DNA of 64,000 bases. It comes from Clostridia bacterium. Lineage in GTDB: Bacteria > Bacillota > Clostridia > TANB77 > CAG-508. This document shows positions 1-8,519 of the stretch, piece after piece. Where the stretch lies: positions 1-64,000 of the forward strand of contig JAFUYJ010000021.1 in the NCBI GenBank assembly GCA_017470645.1, read 5' to 3'. The translations under genes and the position numbers were made by a program. The stretch's first letter is position 1. Every line of letters begins with the position of its first letter. Under the pieces are notes generated by a model. The model ran no database searches, was not told the DNA's origin, and was given only the letters and a program-made list of their open reading frames with translations.

Positions 1-13
1 CTTGTTCTTTCAT
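1..13 (-). CDS. possible start of the gene downstream of parA (partial)
   Basis: An ATG lies 13 bases from the window edge on the minus strand, preceded by AAGGAGGTG at a good spacing. It overlaps the 3' end of the parA reading frame in another frame. Such an overlap is typical of a parA-parB operon, so a ParB-like gene is the obvious guess, but only four codons are visible. Confidence 0.35.
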
Positions 14-794
14 TAGATAGCACCTCCTTTGCAAGATTTTCATAAGCATTTGCAACAGGACTATTTTTATCAAATTCAAAAATGCTCTTACCTGTTGAAG
101 TTGATTTTGCTGTGTTAATAGCTTTTGGAATTTCGCTATCATATATTTTTACATACTGACCATAATTGTTTTCTATTTCGTTTCTAACATTCTTTGATAA
201 ATTTGTTCTTTTATCTACCAATGTTAATACAACTCCGCCTATCTTTAAGTTAGGATTAATTTGTTTTTGAACTCTTGTAACAGTCTTTAATAAATGTCCC
301 ATACCTTTTGCAGCTAAATACTCTCCCTGAACTGGAATTACTATTTTATCGCTACAAGCTAGTGCATTAATTGTTATCATACCTAAACTTGGCATACAAT
401 CAATTAAAATATAGTCATATTTATCTCTAATGCTTGAAATTGAGTTCTTTAAAGTAAACTCTCTGCTCATAGCATTTACTAATGAAAACTCTATTGCAGA
501 TAAATCTAAATTTGCAGGAATTAAATCAATTCCTTCTTTATGATGTAATATAGCATCTTCTGCATTTATTTCATTATCATAAATCGTGTTAGCCATTAGA
601 GTTCCTATTGTGTTTTGTAAATTGTCTTGGTCATAGTAACCTAAACAAGTTGTTAAATCTCCTTGAGGATCTGCATCAATTAACAAGACTTTCTTTCCTT
701 GTTTTGCTAATGCAACACCCAAAGAAAATGTAGTTGTTGTTTTACCTACTCCACCTTTTTGATTGGCAATAGCTATAATTTCTGCATCAGACAA
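1..794 (-). CDS. parA: ParA/Soj-family partition ATPase (3' end cut by window)
   Basis: ParA-family P-loop ATPase, which drives partition of plasmids or chromosome origins. The protein begins at a TTG codon behind GGAGGTGG and carries the deviant Walker A motif QKGGVGKTTTT near residues 9-19, the Walker A' segment LLIDADPQGDLTT and the Walker B segment YILIDCMPSLG. The start codon directly follows the stop of the upstream gene, whose last codons contain this gene's ribosome binding site, so the two are translationally coupled. The C-terminus runs off the window. Whether it is the chromosomal Soj or belongs to an integrated plasmid-like element cannot be decided; the unknown neighbours, RhuM-like gene and repeat tract favour an accessory element. 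Confidence 0.93.
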   Translation of the reverse strand, partial: MSDAEIIAIANQKGGVGKTTTTFSLGVALAKQGKKVLLIDADPQGDLTTCLGYYDQDNLQNTIGTLMANTIYDNEINAEDAILHHKEGIDLIPANLDLSAIEFSLVNAMSREFTLKNSISSIRDKYDYILIDCMPSLGMITINALACSDKIVIPVQGEYLAAKGMGHLLKTVTRVQKQINPNLKIGGVVLTLVDKRTNLSKNVRNEIENNYGQYVKIYDSEIPKAINTAKSTSTGKSIFEFDKNSPVANAYENLAKEVLSNERT

Positions 795-1256
795 TTAAGC
801 CACCTCCTTGTAGAGTTCAACTTTAATTGCATATTGATATAAAACCCATTTTAAATAAATATCTATTTCTTTTTCTTCTGTGTAATTGATGTTTAATTTT
901 TCGTGCATCATTTCTGTGTCCATTTTGATTAAATATTTGTATTTTATGAAGTAGTAATAAAACTTATCTTCTTCATCATAAAGTTTGCTTAAAAACGAAT
1001 TTATGAGTTTCTTCCACGCTTTTAATCTTAATATGTTACGATCTGTTTCAAATTTTTCAATAACATCTTCTAATGTATTGCTATGTATAGAATGTATTGA
1101 AGATAAATAAGCTCTGTTTGTTACTTCCATATTATCAATCATTTCATTTTTTCTTTGGTCTATTAGTTTTTCTATGTTGTTGTAGTTGTGTAGCATAAAA
1201 GCTATCTCTTTGTCTATCTCTTTTGGAATAGATAGTGCTGTAATTGTTTTTTCCAT
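795..1256 (-). CDS. hypothetical helical protein upstream of parA
   Basis: A 153-residue charged, Lys/Glu/Ile-rich protein with no motif I recognise. The first residues (MEKTITALSIPKEIDKEI) resemble the short strand-plus-helix start of small DNA-binding partition proteins, but this is only an impression. The rest looks all-helical. It starts at an ATG behind AAAAGGAGG and its stop overlaps the TTG start of parA, so it is probably the first gene of a partition or replication-control operon. Function unknown. Confidence 0.75.
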   Translation of the reverse strand: MEKTITALSIPKEIDKEIAFMLHNYNNIEKLIDQRKNEMIDNMEVTNRAYLSSIHSIHSNTLEDVIEKFETDRNILRLKAWKKLINSFLSKLYDEEDKFYYYFIKYKYLIKMDTEMMHEKLNINYTEEKEIDIYLKWVLYQYAIKVELYKEVA

Positions 1257-1275
1257 TCGTGCCTCCTTTTAAACG

Positions 1276-1313
1276 CAAAAAGGGAGCTGACTAATTTTTT
1301 AATCAACTCCCTT
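1276..1313 (-). terminator. intrinsic terminator of the split 1.3 kb gene
   Basis: Stem AAGGGAGCTGA against TCAACTCCCTT (one mismatch) with an AT-rich loop. Read on the minus strand it is followed by five Ts. The 3' side overlaps the stop codon of the gene ending at 1312. Confidence 0.75.
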
Positions 1314-1642
1314 ATCGTGCATCTCTGCTTTTATTTTTATTTTGGTTTTTTAATAAATTTTTCTCTTGTGCTTGTCTTATTTTTGAATGTATTTCCAGTG
1401 CTTCATCTCCATTGAATTCTTTATCAATAGAAACTCTACCTCTTTCAATAAATTCTTTTGACAACTTAAATAATCCCTTATCTGCAAAATTATATCTACC
1501 AGATTCATCTTTTCCGATAAACATTGCAGTAACAGGAATACTATCATCTCCGAAAAATCGGAATATTAACCGTAAGGTAATTTCCTACTTCCAGAGTTTC
1601 TAAATATTCTATTGCTTCTCTTTCTTTCAATAACTTTTTCAC
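1312..1642 (-). CDS. small accessory protein, split by a +1 shift at CGG
   Basis: Two overlapping frames together encode one plausible 109-residue protein. Frame 0 begins at GTG (1642), overlapped by a GGAAGGGAG ribosome binding site, and reads ...LTVNIPIF before CGG AGA TGA. Skipping the C of CGG (base 1552) continues as GDDSIPVTAMFIG... to the stop at 1312. The downstream frame alone would begin at an ATG with no ribosome binding site, and the codons upstream of it look coding. Family not recognised; likely an element gene related to the neighbouring parA operon. It could be a pseudogene or carry a one-base sequencing insertion, but the shift point has the same CGG context as five other genes here. 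Confidence 0.6.
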
Positions 1643-2762
1643 TCCCTTCCGTTTTTGAAGGCACACAAAAGGAAGCTGAATTTTTTGTTTCAACTTTTTA
1701 TTTAATGTTAGATATTATTTCAATAACTATATTTAATTTTCATCTATCAATTTTACTTAAATTTATGCTTTTAGAATTCGTATTAATTTTTTTCACTAAA
1801 AAAAGGTGACTATTATGAAAGTTTTGTGCAAATAGGAGTAGGATAAAAAATATAAAGCTTATATTTAAGCTCCTCTCTCGTAATTATTGGTATATCTAGC
1901 TTTTGGCTATATTATACTTATATTTATAACATCAAACTATATGTTTTTTATATTAAAACCTCTTAAAATCCATTTTAATGCGTTATTATTTTGTACTTAT
2001 ATAATTCTATTTCTAACTTTATATTATTCTTTTATTATGATCCTATTTTTTAATTATAATTTTTAGTATCTTATATTTTTTTTTCCAACAATCTTATATA
2101 AAATTTTTCAAAATTCCGAAAATCCTCATATTTCAATAATTAGCTCGATTTTATAGACAACAAACTATATGTCTAATTTTTTAAAACGCCTTAAAATCGA
2201 TTCTCGTGCGTCGTTATTTTAGCAATTTTTTGTGGATTTTTATAATCCTGTCTAAACACCAGTAATACCAACATTTTTACTAATAATTAGTATCTTATAA
2301 TATGGTTAAGATTAAATTACAAAATTATTCAAACGAATAACTTGTTATCTAAATTATAAAAATGTCTTAAAAACGATTTTGACGCGCCTGCATATAATTT
2401 AAAATCATAAACTAATATATTGTAATTTTATTATCAAAATCTTATATATAATTACAAAACTATAAATAATAATTTTAAAAAAAATTATTTTATACAAATG
2501 TTCGTAAATTAAAATTCTAAATTAAAACTTTGCACAAAATTAAAAATTCAAATTTGTAAACTGAAATTTTAAAATTCTAAATTTATCTTATGAATCTGAT
2601 TTTATTTTCTTTTTTCGTAATATTTTATATTTTCACTTTATCCAATTTTATTAATCTTAAAATCTCATATTTTCTATTTTAATAATTTTATAATATTTAT
2701 ACTACCAAACCTTAAAACTGCCCTATCTCCCCTACTCTGCCGTTTTCTGTGTATAAAAAATT
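1643..2762. other. 1.1-kb AT-rich stretch without a convincing gene
   Basis: Extremely AT-rich sequence with no reading frame that has both a ribosome binding site and protein-like composition. It holds three imperfect direct repeats (separate entry). It also holds a separated inverted pair, TTTTGTGCAAA near 1822 and TTTGCACAAAA near 2528. Near 1660-1700 there is a weak hairpin resembling the terminator at 1276. The position next to parA makes a centromere-like or replication-control region possible; a decayed gene is the alternative. Confidence 0.5.
1929..2396. repeat. three imperfect ~65-bp direct repeats near parA
   Basis: Copies lie at about 1929-1996, 2156-2222 and 2332-2396. The first two share CAAACTATATGT. 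All three share a CTTAAAA-ATT block followed by TGCG or CGCG and an AT-rich tail. The element ATTAGTATCTTATA also recurs between copies. Spacing is about 230 and 180 bp. Confidence 0.55.
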
Positions 2763-2794
2763 AAAGATTAAACAGATTTTCTGTTTAATCTTTA
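2763..2794 (-). terminator. strong hairpin at the 3' end of the RhuM-like gene
   Basis: Near-perfect inverted repeat (AAAGATTAAACAGA against TCTGTTTAATCTTT) with a short TTT-type loop. The last codons and stop of the truncated RhuM-like frame lie inside its distal arm. It works as a terminator on the minus strand, with T-rich sequence after it. Confidence 0.6.
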
Positions 2795-3285
2795 ATACTT
2801 ATTATAATATTTGCAAATATTACTTCACGAGCTTCGCCGTTTTCTAATTCTGCATCTAATCTATTTGCTATGTCTATTAATTGTACGGTTTTCTCTAGAT
2901 ATTCAAGACGTTTTTGATTTATTGCATAACCTTTTAACATATAATTTTTTAATACATTATTTGCCCATTTTCTAAATAGAATTCCATTTTTTGATTTAAC
3001 TCTATAACCAACACTTAGTATCATATCTAGATTATAATATTCTATATTTCTAGTAACAGTTCTTTCTCCTTCTTTTTGAACTGTCGCAAATTTTGCGACA
3101 GTTGGAATATCTTTTAATTCTTCTTCTAAAGCATTATTAATATGTTTACCAATTGTTTTTATATCTCTATCAAATAGTTTTGCCATTTGTTCACGATTTA
3201 GCCACACAGTTTCATCCTTCATATTAACTTCCAATTTTACACTTTGATTTTCAAAAATAATAATTTCGTTTTTCTTTTTATCCAT
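2785..3285 (-). CDS. RhuM-like protein, C-terminally truncated
   Basis: Resembles the N-terminal half of RhuM/virulence-RhuM proteins, which are mobile-element proteins of uncertain role. The segments VWLNREQMAKLFDRDIKTIGKHINNALEE and YYNLDMILSVGYRVKSKNGILFRKWAN are characteristic, as is the Gly/Arg-rich turn before an LKNYMLKGYAIN helix. Family members are usually around 300 residues or more; this one stops at 166 in a terminator hairpin just after a segment of the form ELENGEAREVI, where the family normally continues. It is therefore probably a truncated remnant. It starts behind GGAGTGG and is flanked by AT-rich spacer. Confidence 0.75.
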   Translation of the reverse strand: MDKKKNEIIIFENQSVKLEVNMKDETVWLNREQMAKLFDRDIKTIGKHINNALEEELKDIPTVAKFATVQKEGERTVTRNIEYYNLDMILSVGYRVKSKNGILFRKWANNVLKNYMLKGYAINQKRLEYLEKTVQLIDIANRLDAELENGEAREVIFANIIISIKD

Positions 3286-3521
3286 ATTAAATCCACTCCT
3301 TCATACATTATTGTTATATTAAATAGATTTTGATATGCTATATTCATTTTTATATTTTTCAATACTTGTAATTCCTTTCATAAAACAAGTATTTGCTTTT
3401 TTTGCGTGGGTATAAATCTCATTTATTGTCATAATAATTTGTAATTTTGAATCTATAGTAATATTTTACCATAATTTGATATTTATTGATATAGTAATTT
3501 AAACTTTGTAAATAAATTATT

Positions 3522-4343
3522 CTAAAATTCACCACTTTTATTCTTAAAAAACTCATAAAAAAATCTTACATTCTCAAGTTCACTCCATTTTTGTATTTTA
3601 TACTCTCTTGTATCCAAATTATATATTTTAGAATCTAAAATTCCAAGCATAAATGGTGAATGTGTGGCTATTATAAATTGAACATTTAAATATCTTGCCA
3701 TCTTATTTATTTTATTTGCTAGTTCTACTTGGCTTTGTGGCGATAATGATACTTCAGGCTCATCTAATAAATATAAAGAATCTGGTTCAATATACTCTTC
3801 TAATATTTGTAATGTTGTTTCACCATTTGAATATTTCTCCTGTGCATATCTAAATCTATCTAACTGCTTTTGACCTTCAATATCATTTAATAGTTGTTTA
3901 GCATTGTTTACTTGTACTCCGCTTCTAACAAGATTACTTACATAACTTTCCTCTAAAACCTTGTCTTGTTGTATTTTTCTTATCTCGTATAAAATTTCTT
4001 CACTTTTTAGATATCTACTATTTTCTGGTATTTTATTGTATTTTCTATTATTTTCGTTTTCTCCTAGTTCATATTCGCAGTCATTACTGTAATCTTCGAA
4101 ATAATCAAGCATACCTGGTATATTGGGATTATTTCTTTCTTTTCCTTTAAGATTTAATTTATGTGCAATGATGTTTAATATAGTTGATTTTCCAGAACCG
4201 TTATTGCCATATAATATAGTTATATTATCAAAAACAAACACATCAGGTTCTTTATTTTTTAATACGTTATATGGATATATGTTATTGTTTAATATTTTTT
4301 TATCACTTAACTTGAATGTTTTAAGATATATTATTGTAATCAC
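3522..4343 (-). CDS. AAA ATPase of the RecF/OLD-like ABC class
   Basis: A 273-residue single-domain ATPase of the kind found in defence and stand-alone AAA families. Walker A is GNNGSGKST (about residues 45-53). Near the C-terminus are LYLLDEPEVSLSPQSQ (signature/D-loop and Walker B) and the switch motif FIIATHSPFML. There is no nuclease (TOPRIM) domain and no coiled-coil arm between the ATPase halves, so it is not SMC or a full OLD nuclease. The gene stands alone with long AT-rich spacers. A partner cannot be identified, so a defence role is only a guess. Confidence 0.85.
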   Translation of the reverse strand: MITIIYLKTFKLSDKKILNNNIYPYNVLKNKEPDVFVFDNITILYGNNGSGKSTILNIIAHKLNLKGKERNNPNIPGMLDYFEDYSNDCEYELGENENNRKYNKIPENSRYLKSEEILYEIRKIQQDKVLEESYVSNLVRSGVQVNNAKQLLNDIEGQKQLDRFRYAQEKYSNGETTLQILEEYIEPDSLYLLDEPEVSLSPQSQVELANKINKMARYLNVQFIIATHSPFMLGILDSKIYNLDTREYKIQKWSELENVRFFYEFFKNKSGEF

Positions 4344-4597
4344 CCCTTAATATCTAATCTCTTACTTTTATATATTTATTCCTGAATATTTTTTATAATA
4401 GAAGCGGATATATATAACAATTAGTACAAATATACCAATTTCAAATTTATATTAAATTTGATTTACAAAATACCCATATGAAAAGATATCATACTGTATA
4501 TTTATTTTCAATTCCTAAACAAAAACTCGTTGACTTTTTTTCAATCAATGATAAAATTACTTTAATTAGTAATACACAAAAGAAAGGATTGATATAT

Positions 4598-5575
4598 ATG
4601 ACAATAAATACAGAAGGAAATCCAACTTTTTTAAATTCATTTTTGGATTATACTGCCACTATTTTGAATAAATCACCTAATACTATAAAAGAATATAACT
4701 ATGACCTAAATAACTTCTTAAAATTCATTCTCATGCATTTCAAGATGACTAAAGAAAAAGAATTAAAAGAAGTAGATATACATGATATGAGTATAGATAC
4801 TGTTGCCAAAATAAAACTAGAAGATATACATTCATATTTATTCTATTTAAAGAACAATTTCCAAAGTAAAGCCGCTACTCGTGCTAGAAAAACTGCTAGT
4901 ATACGCGTATTCTTTAACTATTTATCTAATAAAGCAGGTTTAATTGAAAAAAATCCTGCGCAAAACTTAGAAACTCCTAAACAAGATAAACGTGTTCCAA
5001 AATACTTATCTTTAGATGATAGTAAAAAGCTATTAGAAGCGGCTACCAATATAGATGATAGAAACAAAGAAAGAGATTTTGCTATTATTACTCTATTTCT
5101 AAATTGTGGTATGCGTCTTTCTGAATTAGTTGGAATCAATATTAAAGATATTAATTTTAATGATTGCAAGATGAACGTTATCGGTAAAGGTAATAAAGAA
5201 CGAACAATATACTTAAATAAGGCATGTATAAACGCTGTTAATAGTTATTTAGCTGTTCGCCCTCATGATGGCGTTAAAAGTGATTCTCGTGATGCTCTAT
5301 TCTTAAGTGAACGTAAAGAACGTATTAGTAATAGAACTGTTCAATATATTGTTAAACAAGAATTACGTCGTGCTGGTCTTGATACTAACAAATATTCTGT
5401 ACATAAGCTAAGACATACTGCTGCTACTTTAATGTATCAGTATGGAAACGTCGATATAAGAGCTTTACAAGAACTATTAGGACATGAAAGTATTTCAACC
5501 ACAGAAATTTATACTCATGTTGCAAACGAACAGGTACGTAATGCAGTTGAAAGTAATCCATTGTCTAATTTATAA
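4598..5575 (+). CDS. xerC: tyrosine recombinase of the XerC/XerD type
   Basis: Site-specific tyrosine recombinase of 325 residues, the usual Xer length. The N-terminal SAM-like core-binding domain covers roughly residues 10-120. The catalytic domain shows the first Arg in NCGMRLSELVG, the Lys in VIGKGNKERT, HKLRHTAATLM, LLGHESISTTEIYTHV and the nucleophile Tyr in that last motif. I take the internal ATG at 4598 as start because AGAAAGG lies just upstream; the longer frame from 4478 has no ribosome binding site and an untypical N-terminus. Proximity to the LysM/YneA-like gene is reminiscent of lexA-yneA-recombinase clusters in Clostridia. No attachment site was recognised, so a housekeeping role is more likely than an integrase role. 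Confidence 0.88.
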   Translation: MTINTEGNPTFLNSFLDYTATILNKSPNTIKEYNYDLNNFLKFILMHFKMTKEKELKEVDIHDMSIDTVAKIKLEDIHSYLFYLKNNFQSKAATRARKTASIRVFFNYLSNKAGLIEKNPAQNLETPKQDKRVPKYLSLDDSKKLLEAATNIDDRNKERDFAIITLFLNCGMRLSELVGINIKDINFNDCKMNVIGKGNKERTIYLNKACINAVNSYLAVRPHDGVKSDSRDALFLSERKERISNRTVQYIVKQELRRAGLDTNKYSVHKLRHTAATLMYQYGNVDIRALQELLGHESISTTEIYTHVANEQVRNAVESNPLSNL

Positions 5576-5587
5576 TAATATATAAAA

Positions 5588-5622
5588 AATAATGAGTAGC
5601 TGTTACTTAGCTACTCATTATT
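5588..5622. terminator. bidirectional terminator between convergent genes
   Basis: Perfect stem AATAATGAGTAGCT / AGCTACTCATTATT with a short loop and runs of T on both strands. It ends the recombinase transcript on the plus strand and the next gene on the minus strand. Confidence 0.9.
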
Positions 5623-5628
5623 TTTTTG

Positions 5629-6201
5629 TTATGCAAACACTAAATTAATTCCTACGTAGTAGTTTCCATTCAGTGTTCCATGACTATTGTACTGAAAACT
5701 TTCCTGTACTTCTCCGTTTTCGTCACCTTCATAATAATGAACCATTCTTATGAGATCTGTGTCATCGATGGCCCTCACCATAGCTTTAGATATCCTTCTT
5801 GCAAAAGAAAGTTCTTTGTCAGGATTCTTGAGATTTATTGTGAGAGTAAGTTCACTGTTTTCTTCGGAACTATTGGTAATAAGTTCGAAAAAATTAGGAA
5901 CTATGTCTGCATTGTCTCCATACTCTATTTCCAGCTCATTCCAGAAATCGTTATAGGCTGCAGTAGTCCTTGGCAAATATATCAGAATATCGTATTCAGG
6001 TGAAATACTAAAATAGACACCATCTGAATCTCCAAACACATCATACAGACCTTCTACGTCTTTCACATACATCCAGTGCGCATGATATATGCTGGGTTGA
6101 CCAGCTAACCATGTTAAGGATTCTGTTTCGTCATACAACGTACTAAGAAGCTGTATAAGCTTTTCTGCTAAGCTTGGTGATAACCGTTTTTTTTCACTCA
6201 T
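5629..6201 (-). CDS. hypothetical acidic protein, foreign-type gene
   Basis: A 190-residue soluble acidic protein of unknown family, with no signal peptide or membrane segment. The sequence looks alpha/beta, with segments such as YDILIYLPRTTAAYNDFWNEL and SFQYNSHGTLNGNYYVGINLVFA. Base composition is clearly richer in GC than the flanking genes and codon 6 is CGG read as plain Arg. It has its own promoter (TTGACG, 17 bp, TATAAT) whose -35 box abuts the stop codon of the LysM gene, and shares a strong terminator with the recombinase. This marks it as one of the scattered single-gene insertions in the window. Confidence 0.75.
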   Translation of the reverse strand: MSEKKRLSPSLAEKLIQLLSTLYDETESLTWLAGQPSIYHAHWMYVKDVEGLYDVFGDSDGVYFSISPEYDILIYLPRTTAAYNDFWNELEIEYGDNADIVPNFFELITNSSEENSELTLTINLKNPDKELSFARRISKAMVRAIDDTDLIRMVHYYEGDENGEVQESFQYNSHGTLNGNYYVGINLVFA

Positions 6202-6274
6202 TATATTCCCTCCTATTAATTAATAAATTGGTGATTGTTGAGTGAGTAGGCATGTTAGCACTACTATAGGGTAC

Positions 6275-6303
6275 ATTATACCATAATAATAGCCAAACGT
6301 CAA
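6275..6303 (-). promoter_or_regulatory. promoter of the 5.6-kb hypothetical gene
   Basis: Minus-strand TTGACG, 17-bp spacer, TATAAT. The 5' UTR of about 70 bases ends in TAGGAGGG before the ATG at 6201. Confidence 0.8.
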
Positions 6304-6305
6304 TT

Positions 6306-6611
6306 TTAATGTGCTTTAACTGGTATCTTTAATTTTTGGCCTACTTTTAAATCACAAACTGATAAATTATTTATACTTTTTATATCATATATTATATCCC
6401 TTATATCATCATCTTCGTAATAACTATTCTTTTCTTTTTCATGGGTCGCTATTGTCCATAATGTATCTCCTTGTGTTACGTAGATTGTTTTATAACTAGT
6501 ATCGTTTCGCGAGTAAGTTATATTCACTATAGCACTTAATCCCATGAAAACAATCAAAAACAAAATTGTACTACTTACTATAAATCTTTTTACATTAACT
6601 ATTCTTTTCAT
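6306..6611 (-). CDS. YneA-like LysM protein, probable SOS division inhibitor
   Basis: A 101-residue membrane-anchored protein. One N-terminal transmembrane segment (about residues 12-30) is followed by a LysM domain beginning IYVTQGDTLWTIA and ending NLSVCDLKVGQKLKIP. This is the architecture of Bacillus YneA, which halts septation during the SOS response. Supporting this, the promoter spacer contains GAACAAAAGTTT, which fits the Gram-positive LexA box GAAC-N4-GTTY. The assignment rests on architecture and the LexA-type site, because no lexA gene is in the window. Confidence 0.78.
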   Translation of the reverse strand: MKRIVNVKRFIVSSTILFLIVFMGLSAIVNITYSRNDTSYKTIYVTQGDTLWTIATHEKEKNSYYEDDDIRDIIYDIKSINNLSVCDLKVGQKLKIPVKAH

Positions 6612-6655
6612 ATTAACATCCTCCTTTTGCTACGAACAATTATTTGTATGAATTT

Positions 6656-6684
6656 ATTATACAAAAACTTTTGTTCGGTGTCAA
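6656..6684 (-). promoter_or_regulatory. promoter with embedded LexA-type SOS box
   Basis: On the minus strand TTGACA and TATAAT are separated by 17 bp. That spacer holds GAACAAAAGTTT (6665-6676), matching GAAC-N4-GTTY. LexA bound here would block RNA polymerase directly. Confidence 0.7.
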
Positions 6685-6777
6685 TATGGTATTAAAACTT
6701 TTTTAAATTTTTTTATAACATATTTCAACAACAAAACCAAAACATAAGAACTGTTCACTATTTACGTTGGATTATGT

Positions 6778-7356
6778 TCATAAAATAATTGGTTGAATTT
6801 GTTCTAAGTCAAGTGCTTTCTCTAAAGTTTCTACTATCATTTTAGAATCAAATACTAATGAATTAGGTTTTGTTATCGGATTGTCTTGCCTAAACGGAAC
6901 AAAATAATAGTTTTTTCTATTAAATAATTTTCCTATATTTTCTGCACTGCCTGATAATGCATCATTTGTTGAAATAGCAATAACTAATGGTCGTTGATTA
7001 CGTAAGTGCGATTTAGCGGCCATAGCAACAGGGGTGTCTGTAATACCATTTGCAAGTTTTGCTATTGTATTACCTGAACATGGTGCTATTAGCATAATAT
7101 CTGTCATTTTTTTAGGTCCTATTGGTTCCGCTTCTTGTATAGTATGAATTATCTCCTTATTAGTTATTTGCTTAATTCTATTTATATGATCAGAAGCGGT
7201 TCCAAATTTTGTATCTAAATTATAACTGTTATACGACATTATAGGAATTACTTCTGCTCCTAATTTAACTAGATTTTCCATTTGCTCTATAGTTTTTTCA
7301 AATGTACAAAATGATCCAGTAAGAGCAAATCCTATTTTAACGTTTTTTAAACTCAA
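6778..7356 (-). CDS. spoVFB: dipicolinate synthase subunit B
   Basis: Flavoprotein-type subunit of dipicolinate synthase, which makes the spore-core compound dipicolinic acid in the mother cell. The protein has the flavoprotein fold start KIGFALTGSFCTFEKTI and conserved segments IMLIAPCSGNTIAKLANGITDTPVAMAAKSHLRNQRPLVIAISTNDALSGSAENI. Length (192 residues) is normal for the family. The start is TTG behind AAGGAGGG. The usual partner subunit A gene is not adjacent. A CATACAAT element about 35 bases upstream resembles a sigma-E/K -10 box, consistent with mother-cell expression. Confidence 0.93.
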   Translation of the reverse strand: MSLKNVKIGFALTGSFCTFEKTIEQMENLVKLGAEVIPIMSYNSYNLDTKFGTASDHINRIKQITNKEIIHTIQEAEPIGPKKMTDIMLIAPCSGNTIAKLANGITDTPVAMAAKSHLRNQRPLVIAISTNDALSGSAENIGKLFNRKNYYFVPFRQDNPITKPNSLVFDSKMIVETLEKALDLEQIQPIIL

Positions 7357-7391
7357 TATATTCCCTCCTTTACATATGTGTTTATATTATA

Positions 7392-7399
7392 ATTGTATG
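7392..7399 (-). promoter_or_regulatory. possible mother-cell sigma factor -10 element
   Basis: Minus-strand CATACAAT upstream of spoVFB matches the sigma-E -10 consensus. I could not find a matching -35 at the right spacing, so this is tentative. Confidence 0.35.
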
Positions 7400-7465
7400 A
7401 TTTTATGTAAATGAAAGTTCGTTATAATTTATAAAATACAAAATATGACTATCATAGCAAAGAAA

Positions 7466-7496
7466 AAGACTTCTGCAATAACAGAAGCCTAAAGGT
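7466..7496 (-). terminator. terminator of the SleB-like hydrolase gene
   Basis: Hairpin GACTTCTG / CAGAAGCC with flanking G-T pairing, followed on the minus strand by CTTTTTCTTT. It lies between the hydrolase gene and spoVFB. Confidence 0.65.
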
Positions 7497-7526
7497 ATGT
7501 GAAATAAATTAAATTAAAAGATTACA

Positions 7527-8426
7527 TTATGAAAAATGATTGTGAGACCCGTCGCCCCAGAAATACAGATATCCATGAGAAAACTCATCTGGATGTTCAA
7601 AGTAGTAATTAACTGCTGATTGGCAGTCTTCTGTTACATACTGGTTGAAACATCCCTGATCTGCATACCACTTTGACCAGGTTGAAGCACCTGTAAACTG
7701 GTAAGGAGCAGTTAAGACATCTGCTATTGTTGAAGGAAATCTTGAGTCATAGACTCTGTTCATGATAACCTCAACAACTTCAGCCTTTTCATAAATGCTA
7801 ATCCAATACGAACCTGCTTCATGTCCTACAGTATTTGCAAGAAGCATGAATGAGTAATCGTCTATGTACGGAGAATAGTTTCCTCCTGTACTAGCTGTTG
7901 ATGTTTCAGCGATTGTTTCAGCTGTTTCCACAGACTGAACATCTTCTTCAACAACAATTTCTTCTGTGTAATCAGAATAGTCTTCTTCTGAAAGAGATTC
8001 ATCATACTCATAAGTTTCTTCTACTTCTACTTCAACTTCCTCAACCTCGGCAGGAACTTCAACCTCCATAGTTTCTGCTTCAGTGGTAACTGTTGTAGTT
8101 ACGGCTGTAGTTGTAGTAGTTGCTGTTGTAGTTGTTGTTGTGGATGTGGATGTTGTGGTAGCAACTGTAGTTGCTGACGGATACTGGTTTTTGAGATTTT
8201 CCATAATTATACTTACCGAATCGGAAATCGAAGCGGTAGTTTTGTATGCTTCTGAAAAATCTTTAGGACCGTACTGCTCCGGAGCAGCATCACTTCCTAA
8301 TGAAGCTGCGAAACTCGATGCAGTCATTGCAGTAGCAGTTACAGCAACTGCTACAACTAAAGAACCAACCCTCCGAGAAATGAGTCTGGGCTTACTTCTG
8401 CCTGCATCTTTGTTTGTGATCTTCAT
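7527..8426 (-). CDS. secreted SleB-type cell wall hydrolase with Thr-rich linker
   Basis: Secreted peptidoglycan hydrolase of the SleB/Hydrolase_2 family. Residues 1-42 form a signal peptide with an Arg-rich start and a long Ala/Val core. Residues about 85-125 are almost pure Thr, followed by an acidic Glu/Val segment. The catalytic domain covers about 195-299, with LLANTVGHEAGSYWISIYEK, VVEVIMNRVYDSRFPSTIADVL and YQFTG; the Glu in GHEAG is the likely catalytic acid. Thr-rich linkers of this type are common in Ruminococcus-like extracellular proteins. GC content is high and CGG is read as Arg in the signal peptide (S-R-R), so the gene belongs to the foreign set. It follows a gene of similar build. 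Confidence 0.85.
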   Translation of the reverse strand: MKITNKDAGRSKPRLISRRVGSLVVAVAVTATAMTASSFAASLGSDAAPEQYGPKDFSEAYKTTASISDSVSIIMENLKNQYPSATTVATTTSTSTTTTTTATTTTTAVTTTVTTEAETMEVEVPAEVEEVEVEVEETYEYDESLSEEDYSDYTEEIVVEEDVQSVETAETIAETSTASTGGNYSPYIDDYSFMLLANTVGHEAGSYWISIYEKAEVVEVIMNRVYDSRFPSTIADVLTAPYQFTGASTWSKWYADQGCFNQYVTEDCQSAVNYYFEHPDEFSHGYLYFWGDGSHNHFS

Positions 8427-8519
8427 TTTTTACACACCTTTCTGATTCATACTGTATATTTATCTATGTATGAATCTAAAAAAATAAATTTTGAAGTGCT
8501 ACAAAAGCACATCTTAGTT

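Noticed and set aside
1612..1809. Hydrophobic plus-strand frame in the AT-rich tract
   Set aside because: No ribosome binding site, antisense to the split gene at its start, and composition fits random AT-rich DNA.
2785..3285. Truncation of the RhuM-like gene as a seventh CGG shift
   Set aside because: There is no in-frame CGG near its end, and the frame runs into a terminator; it is an ordinary truncation.
8083..8445. Val-rich plus-strand frame of 120 codons
   Set aside because: It is the antisense shadow of the Thr-repeat linker of the SleB-like gene; the same holds for the Val-rich frames within 19783-20451.
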